Of a stretch of 64,000 nt of DNA, positions 57,096-64,000 are shown piece by piece. The position numbers and the translations under genes are program-made. The notes beneath the pieces were generated by a model. The model did no database searches. It saw only the letters and a program-made list of their open reading frames with translations, and was not told where the DNA came from. Source of the stretch: Pontederia crassipes. Taxonomy: Eukaryota > Streptophyta > Magnoliopsida > Commelinales > Pontederiaceae. Within the stretch, counting starts at the first letter, position 1. Every line of letters starts with the position of its first letter. The stretch is from positions 14,377,501 through 14,441,500 of the forward strand of contig CM060195.1 of NCBI GenBank assembly GCA_030549335.1. The letters run 5' to 3'.

Positions 57096-59763
57096 TAAGA
57101 AACAATTTAATGACCCGAAATTCACCCTAAAAGTTTTGGATATTTAGGGGAATTTCACACCGTTAGCTTGTTTGCCATCATTCAACAACGAAGACTTTAT
57201 CCTAGTCGCTACTCAGAATAACGTAGTAAATAGTTCATTATTAATTCTTTAGTACTTTTTAAATTAATGTTCTTGTCTTGATGAAAATTAATTTTTCAAT
57301 TATAATTTCTTTAATCATTTCATAAGGTCATAAAATTTGTTCAATTGTCTTGAACAATTATATATATAATTTTGGGCACATTCCTTATCTCATGTTCATC
57401 ATGTTAAAAAGGTTGTCATGAGATTCACATATCTCATCTTACATTTTTGCCCACAATCAACTTGTCAGTACTATTAATTTTGAATGCAATAATTAGCATT
57501 ATGAATGGACATAACAAAAATCAACCAAGCATGATATGGTTAATTGAAAACATACTTAAATACTCTTTGAGATCAGATGGCTGCTCATGACGATTGCATA
57601 TGGATTTAGACTTCTTAACATTACATTACTTAAACTTAGGTCCTAACTACGCTCTGATACCAACTGCAATGATCCAAAATCCACCTAAAAGTTTTGGACA
57701 TTTAGGAAATTTCACGTCGTTAGTGCATTCTCTATACGACAATCAATAACAGAAGACTTAACAATTTAGAAAAAAATTATAATAAATAAAAACTTTTTCA
57801 TAACCATGTAACATATTTTCCTTCTAACATCTCACGAGACATCAAATGCCTAAAACCTTCATTACATTATTAACCCGTTGTTCATTTAGAACCATAGGAC
57901 TTATTTAACCTTAAGCATGTGCAACACTTCATCATGAGCTTGAGCTACCATCCATCATTTATTCTTAATCTCCTGCACGGATTCATAGTCAGGGTTTCTC
58001 AATTAGAGTATTAAAGGTTATGCATGCATGATAACCTATTACATGCGTCTACATGTGCTATATCATCATCATAATATCATAAGCATATAAGCATGCATGC
58101 CATGAACTATATCATGATCCTTATATGATATTACATCATTCTTACATTCTTGACATAACATAATATTCTTGAAACAAAACATAGACATACATACTTAACT
58201 TTAGATCCCATCATCTCCAAGTATCATTCAATAAGAATATTCATTCATAAATTATCAAGACATAACTTATCGTCATATTACACTTTCATTGTCATATAAA
58301 TCCTAGGAGTTTCTTTATAACTCCTTGATCCTTGCCTATTACTTAAAATCTTTTATACTTTACATTTTCTCACAGTTGCTTTATAACCCTTTGAACCTTC
58401 ATTAATTCTTCTTCTTTTCTTTATATATTATGTGATACTTCAGGTGTCATCTTCATCTTTACTTTCATTCTATGTCATAAGTCATATCTTAAGAACACAC
58501 TTCATAATAGTGAGGGACTTTATTCCTTGTCACCTTTAGGAATACACACACTTTATGATGAGGGATATTTTTCCTTGGAAAGTACATACACACATGCAGA
58601 ACTTTACTTCTCAGACTTATGCCCCCTTGAAGTACATAACTTTACTTTCTATCTTTACTTCTTCATCATCTTAACTTTCTTTGTTATAAGATAGTTTGAA
58701 GTTAAGCTTCACTTTCATTCTTACTTTATCTTATAACATTTTTTATCTTAACAGTAGTTGAAATAATCATATCAACATCATCATATTGGCTAGCTAGGCC
58801 ACATCCTTGGGAACATGCATATCAGTGAGGGACTTTAATCAAACGAATACGCACACTATAATAGGAAGAGACTTTATTTCAAAGAATACGCATACTTTCT
58901 GATGAAGGACTTTGTTCCCTAAGAAGCATATATAAAAATGCAGGACTTTACTTCGCGGGCTTAGGTCTCCTTGAAGTTTACAAAGAAGAACATACATAGG
59001 TGCAGGACTTTACTTTCTATATTTACTTTATCATCATCTTAATTTTCTTTGTTATATGATACTTTGAAGTTAAACTTCACTTTCATTCTTACTTTATCTT
59101 ATAACGTCTTTAATCTTAACGATAGTTGAAAGAATCCCGATTTCAATCCGAAAATACTAATTTTTGAAATGAAATCTTTAAGAAATCATTCATATCATCC
59201 CTAACAATCTTAGAGGTCATTTCTATCTAATAGTCATATACGATGAATAAAATCATGGAAACCATAACATAAAAAAGAGTTAGGGTTCTTTCCTAAAGCA
59301 GACAAGATCTTAGATTTAAAACATAATCATCATTTTCTAGGCATATAAACATATAGATCTAAGCATAAAACATGGAGATCTAAACATATGATCGCACCCT
59401 CAAATACAATCCCTACTAAGAACTAGGACATTCTTAGATCTCATAATTCAAACATGAAATCCATTGAGGAGAGAGAGGGGTTGGATTCCCTTTACATACT
59501 TTTAGGTTTTAGATCTAAAATCTCTTTTCCTAATCATCTAGAAGCCTCTAGGTCTTCTTATACTTTTTCTTAAAATCTTGATATTCTCCTCATTGATCTT
59601 GTAGCATAGACACTATGAAAATAAACCTTAGAATTTTCTTGGTGGAGAAGAAAAGAGGAAGGAGTAGGAGTTGATGTCTAGGGTTTTGGAGAATTAATAG
59701 GGTTTACATTAGGGTTCTGATCAAAAGGCTCAAATACCCTTAACCCAAATTTGGAGTGTTACA
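57096..59763 (-). mobile_element. Gypsy remnant: LTR fragment, leader, primer site, LTR
   Basis: On the plus strand, about 100 bases of LTR start (AATGACCCGAAATTCACCCT, about 57,108) are followed by unrelated leader sequence, GCTCTGATACCA (57,655-57,666; TGGTATCAGAGC on the element strand), and a complete LTR from about 57,665 that ends TTGGAGTGTTACA at 59,763 (TGTAACACTCC on the element strand). All gag-pol and most of the second LTR are missing. Flanks AACAA and AGCAA may be a worn duplication. Confidence 0.72.
57665..59763 (-). repeat. LTR of the gypsy remnant (about 2.1 kb)
   Basis: Contains an internal repeat of about 369-base spacing: the block with TTTGAAGTTAANCTTCACTTTC and CTTACTTTATCTTATAAC occurs at about 58,600-58,745 and 58,960-59,115. 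No gene. Confidence 0.68.
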
Positions 59764-60831
59764 AGCAATGTCTTGGTAAATATTCAAAAGCATGTTTGAC
59801 ATGTAAAAAAATAGAGTATTTAATAACGATTAACATTTTTCAAGGATCAAATCGCTACTATAAGCACTTGGTAAATATTTTTTTAAAGTAACATTTTGAA
59901 GTTTGAACACAAACCACTATAAACTACTCATACTAGTTTATATACTATAGAGGTAGTGGTTTCATTTTTTATTCCTATTATATTCTCATTCTTTTTAAAT
60001 AAAAAAATATTTAATTATTAAACATCATATATTATTTTTATTTTAATATGTCACATCTTTAATTTACTTACATTCCAAATAATTTTTTTATTTTGAAATA
60101 ATCAATATTTTATATTAATATAATATTTTTTAAAATATTACTGTTTATAATAAAATATTATTAGTAAATTATTATGAATATGATGTGTATAAGAATGATC
60201 GTAAGTTATATTTTTTTATTTATTTTTGTTATTGTAAAATACACTAATTTAATCGCTATGTTTACCTAATAATTTTTATTGAAATTATGAACAAATCGCT
60301 ATCCACCATTTGTTGATAGCTAACCACTATTTTCTAATGAAGTATTTATCCTCTAATCAAACTGTTAACTTTGTCAAATAGAGCCTAAAATCAGATTCGA
60401 CGCTGAATCAACATGTCTATTGTGTCATGGATCGATCGAATTCAATCAAATTAAATCAATTTTTTATTAAATTATTATATTTTATAATTTCAAATATATA
60501 ATATGAATAATATTATTGAAAAGAATATAAAAATACCTTACCAAATAATTATCTTAATATTGTACATTTTAATTTAAATATTTTTATTTTATAAGTAATA
60601 TTTATAGTAACTTTATTCAAAACCTATACCAATCTACGATGGATCGACAATAGATTCGTGATCGGACCGATTGAACGACTAGTCTGATCTGGTTTCTAAA
60701 ACTTTATGACTTATTATTTACCAGATGATCATATATGATTTTACATTTTTATGTTGTCCTTGATTTACTCTCACGTTAATTTTTTTTAAACTGAACTCAG
60801 CTATTAATTAAAATAAATTACAGTATTATGT
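59764..60831. other. AT-rich region without recognised features
   Basis: Nothing coding or repetitive enough to name. Confidence 0.5.
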
Positions 60832-61216
60832 GTTATTTTCTTAGATCTCTCATAAACTATCACGATTTTCGTATCTAGTAACTTAATTTTTTGTATCCTT
60901 AAACTATCGCAAAATTTTCACTTTAATCCTTTCGTCAACTTCTATTAAGTTTTTTGTTTTCTTTGCTTTTTTTATTTATGAAAAGACTAAATTACTCTCC
61001 CTTCAAAACACATCAATGGGAAACTTAGTCTTATAGGCAGGGGTAAATTTTTCTTTTTATAAATGGGAAAAAGCAAAAATAATAGAAAACTTAACAGAAG
61101 TAACAAAAGGATTAAAGTAAAAAATTGGCGATAGTTTATGAATACAAAAAATTAAGTCCATACTTTGGATTAGATGCAAAAAATCATGATAGTTTAGGGA
61201 AGGCTAAGAAAATAAC
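60832..61216. mobile_element. Foldback element (385 bp)
   Basis: Two arms of about 150 bases are imperfect reverse complements: the left starts GTTATTTTCTTAG and the right ends CTAAGAAAATAAC. Shared internal phrases are TAAACTATCNCGATTTT, AACTTAATTTTTTGTAT and CACTTTAATCCTTT with its reverse. No coding frame. Target duplication unclear. Confidence 0.85.
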
Positions 61217-62044
61217 CATTAATTTTACATCAAAGTAAATCAGTTAGACTACTTGAATTTTGTCACAGTATCGATTTATAATATTAATTATATATCATAT
61301 ACTATTAATATAGTTATTGAGTGCAATATTATTTATCTTTTACAAAAAAATAGTAATTTTCATGATATATAATTATGATTAATCAACATTCAAATTACAT
61401 ATGAGTGATCCCGCACTATAATACACAGGAGCTCAAATGAGCGATAAGTAAATGATTCATCACCAGTTAAGCATATATTGAATTTGATTTTTCCGTATGT
61501 AAAGATTTTTCATTCCTAAGTTTCAGTCCTCATAATAAATCATATAAAAAATGATCAATGTTAGATTAATCTAGAATAAATGTGGATTAAAATTACAATT
61601 TATGATTTGTGCATATAATCATTAACATCACATTAATTAAATGATCGACACCACTTTCTTAATATTTAGATGGCGACCCGAAAAATATCTCATTTGGCCC
61701 AACGTCTAAAATATTGGGTGGATAAAAGAAACTTCAATGTATCAACTCACACCTTTTTACCATAATACAAACAGATTGTTGTACTTAACTTGTTTATAAA
61801 CAAAGTACAATTGTCATTGTTTGAAAAAGAACTTCACATTGATTTAAAGATATCAAAATAATTTTTAAATAAATTCAGTATATTATTTTACAAACAAAAT
61901 CTCATTGGAAGCATCCAACTATAACCATATGTTTTCTAGTTATCATTAGAATACTTTGTCAAACAAATATAATATTTTTCTTGTCAACTAAAAAAATATT
62001 GACCATACCACGAGCATGTATCAAGTTAATGATCATTTTACTTC
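61217..62044. other. AT-rich region without recognised features
   Basis: No gene or extended repeat recognised. Confidence 0.5.
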
Positions 62045-64000
62045 TCTCCTATTCCTCGTGTAACTCCCTGAAAATCTACCCTAAAAGCTAGTGGCAATTA
62101 GGGGAATTTGACTGTGTTAGCACGTTCACCATAATATAATCACAATAAAATGATGGACATAAATGCAGCAAAAATTCTTAATTAATAAGATAAAATAACC
62201 ATTATCATTTGAGCGGAAGACTTTTAATAAAATAGTAAAGTATTGTCATAGAACATAATAAAAATATTATTAATAAACCTCTCTAGACGGAACTCGAGAC
62301 AATATCATAATGACAACATTTTATTGTTTACCCATTGCACGAGCCATGCAGCTTCATAAACCTCTCGGTCTTGGAACTCGAGTGGCTAGAGTGTCTCGAA
62401 TCCGCGTTCCTCTCCATTGCATGAGCCATGTGGGTCATGCTCTCAATCAGTTCGGTTTGGTCCCCTGAAGTGTTTGATCCTTCACAAAATAGTAATCAAC
62501 CAACATTAGATGGTTAATATAAAGCATACATACATAGGGCATGAAACATACATACTCTTGACTTTGGATGGTTGCTCGTGGCGGTTGCACATGGACTTAG
62601 ACACTTAACATTCTTTGACATACTTAGCATAGATCATAAGCATGCTTTGATATCAAACTATAACACCCCGAAAATTCAACCTAAAAGCTAGTGACAATTA
62701 GGGGAATTCGACTGTGTTAGCTCATTCACCATAACATAATCATAATAAAATGATGGACATAAATGCAATGGAAATTCTTAAATAATAAGTTCAAATGACC
62801 ATTATTCTTTAAGAGGAAGACATTTAATAAAATAGATACTCATGTCATAAAACATAATAAAAAAAATTATTCATAAACATATCTAAACAGAACTCTAGAG
62901 ACTCAGTATCATAATGACAACATTTTATCATTTAGCCAAGCCCATGTGCAACATTGTCATCATGAGCTGAGCCACCATCCATCATAATGACTAGTTACCT
63001 ATACGGATCAAGTTAGAGTATGTAAAGGTCATGCCATGAAATGCATCATATACATACATGCTTCATATAAATAGTTCATATGAGAAAAAGAGCATGCATG
63101 TGTCATGTACCTAGTTATGTAATCTGTATGTCAATCATCAGTATCATGGAGTAGATGTAATCATTATCATATGGCAGTAATAGTCATTGGTCAGTCATAG
63201 TAGTCTACCAGCAAGCACATTAAGTGACTTACACTTATCATTATCTTGCCTCACTAACTTCCTCGGAGTTGCTTTATAACCCATTATTTCGTGGGCATCG
63301 GTACTTTTAGTTCAGTCAGTACAATAACAATATTTGATCTTATCAGTAATTGAAGAATCAAGTCATTGCCCTCATAGTAGGCGAGTTAGGCCTCAAAGTC
63401 AAAGCTCCCATCATCTGAAGACGACCAGGTATACACATCATTACCATCAAAGTACAATTATTCCTTGAGAAAATGCTAACTCCATCATGCAGGCACAGTT
63501 ATTTCCCGAAGGAAATGCTAACACACAAGGAGCAGGGTGAGTTGAGGGGCAATAAGTAATAACATTCTTCAATTGGGTTCATTATGCTTGCAAATCATCA
63601 AATAATTTAATGTCTCTCGTTCTTCAATTTTTAACCTAGTTACGATTGTACATGCATTTCATCCATCTAGGTTCATATACATTCATCAATCATCATTACA
63701 TAGTATTAATACTATAAATGTAACTTTGTAAATAACATATAATTCATTTTCGTGTGGTCACGCTCGTGATCGTGGCAATGAAATCATCAATTCGTCCAAC
63801 TGTTCATCACGGTCATCACCGGGGTGTCACCACTGTGCCACATCAGTATCACAATCGTGCTTCCATGAATTATGATCGTGAGAAAGACCAATTCTGGACT
63901 CGATCCTTCAGGCCACTCACTCATAGTCATAATCAGGATGGTGACGACAGTGCTTGTCCTATCACGGCCATGATGAATTCCACCACGATCGTGCCAATGC
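62045..64000 (-). mobile_element. Gypsy remnant: LTR fragment, leader, decayed primer site, LTR (runs off window)
   Basis: About 300 bases from 62,048 (ACTCCCTGAAAATCTACCCT) match the LTR that begins at 62,660 (AACACCCCGAAAATTCAACC). Between them lies leader-like sequence and GCTTTGATATCA (62,645-62,656), a decayed TGGTATCAGAGC on the element strand. The LTR extends past the window end. It has the same layout and a related leader (GGTTGCTCGTGGCGGTTGCACATGG versus GGCTGCTCATGACG) as the 57.1-59.8 kb remnant, so both belong to one family. Confidence 0.7.

Overview
This is plant nuclear DNA, almost certainly from a flowering plant. It has a three-exon R2R3-MYB gene with GT-AG introns, Ty3/gypsy retrotransposons primed by tRNA-Asp or tRNA-iMet, CACTA (En/Spm) DNA transposons with CACTACAAGAAAA ends, and AT-rich intergenic DNA. 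I cannot place the species from sequence alone. Apart from the MYB gene, everything recognisable is transposon or transposon debris.

1-16,051: an Athila-like Ty3/gypsy element on the minus strand (1-10,046; its left LTR is clipped by the window start) sits inside the 5' LTR of a Del/Tekay-like element on the plus strand (10,047-16,051). The Del/Tekay-like element has lost all gag-pol, but both LTRs, a tRNA-iMet primer site and a purine tract survive. 16,111-18,706: a complete non-autonomous CACTA element (A1) with an AAA target duplication. 18,710-21,473: a minus-strand gypsy remnant (LTR, primer site, start of gag).

21,474-47,653: a nest of transposons. The outermost recognisable element is a CACTA (B1) with a decayed TNP2-type transposase at 21.5-24.8 kb and a right end at 47,653. 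It is split by a second Athila-like retrotransposon (26,169-36,545, perfect ATAGA duplication) and by a second A-family CACTA (A2, about 36,950-46,843). A2 is itself split by a second B-family CACTA (B2, 37,788-44,453, GAT duplication) and by a probable solo LTR (45,039-46,018). The order of insertion can be read from target duplications and from colinearity between copies.

47,654-53,470: the host island. An R2R3-MYB gene of the MYB98/64/115/118/119 type (CDS 48,909-50,722, minus strand, three exons, 485 codons before the stop) has a TATA box near 51,030. A 344-bp inverted-repeat MITE lies upstream at 51,488-51,831.

53,480-64,000: eroded material. It holds a plus-strand gypsy pol remnant (53.5-54.4 kb), a 792-bp tandem duplication (54.5-56.1 kb), two minus-strand LTR remnants with the same unusual layout (57.1-59.8 and 62.05-64.0 kb) and a 385-bp foldback element (60,832-61,216).

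I found no clearly novel biological system. The most informative content is the datable nested insertion history, the paired CACTA families that have inserted into one another, repeated GC-rich palindromes and paired purine tracts in the Athila-like elements, and a MYB gene isolated among transposons.
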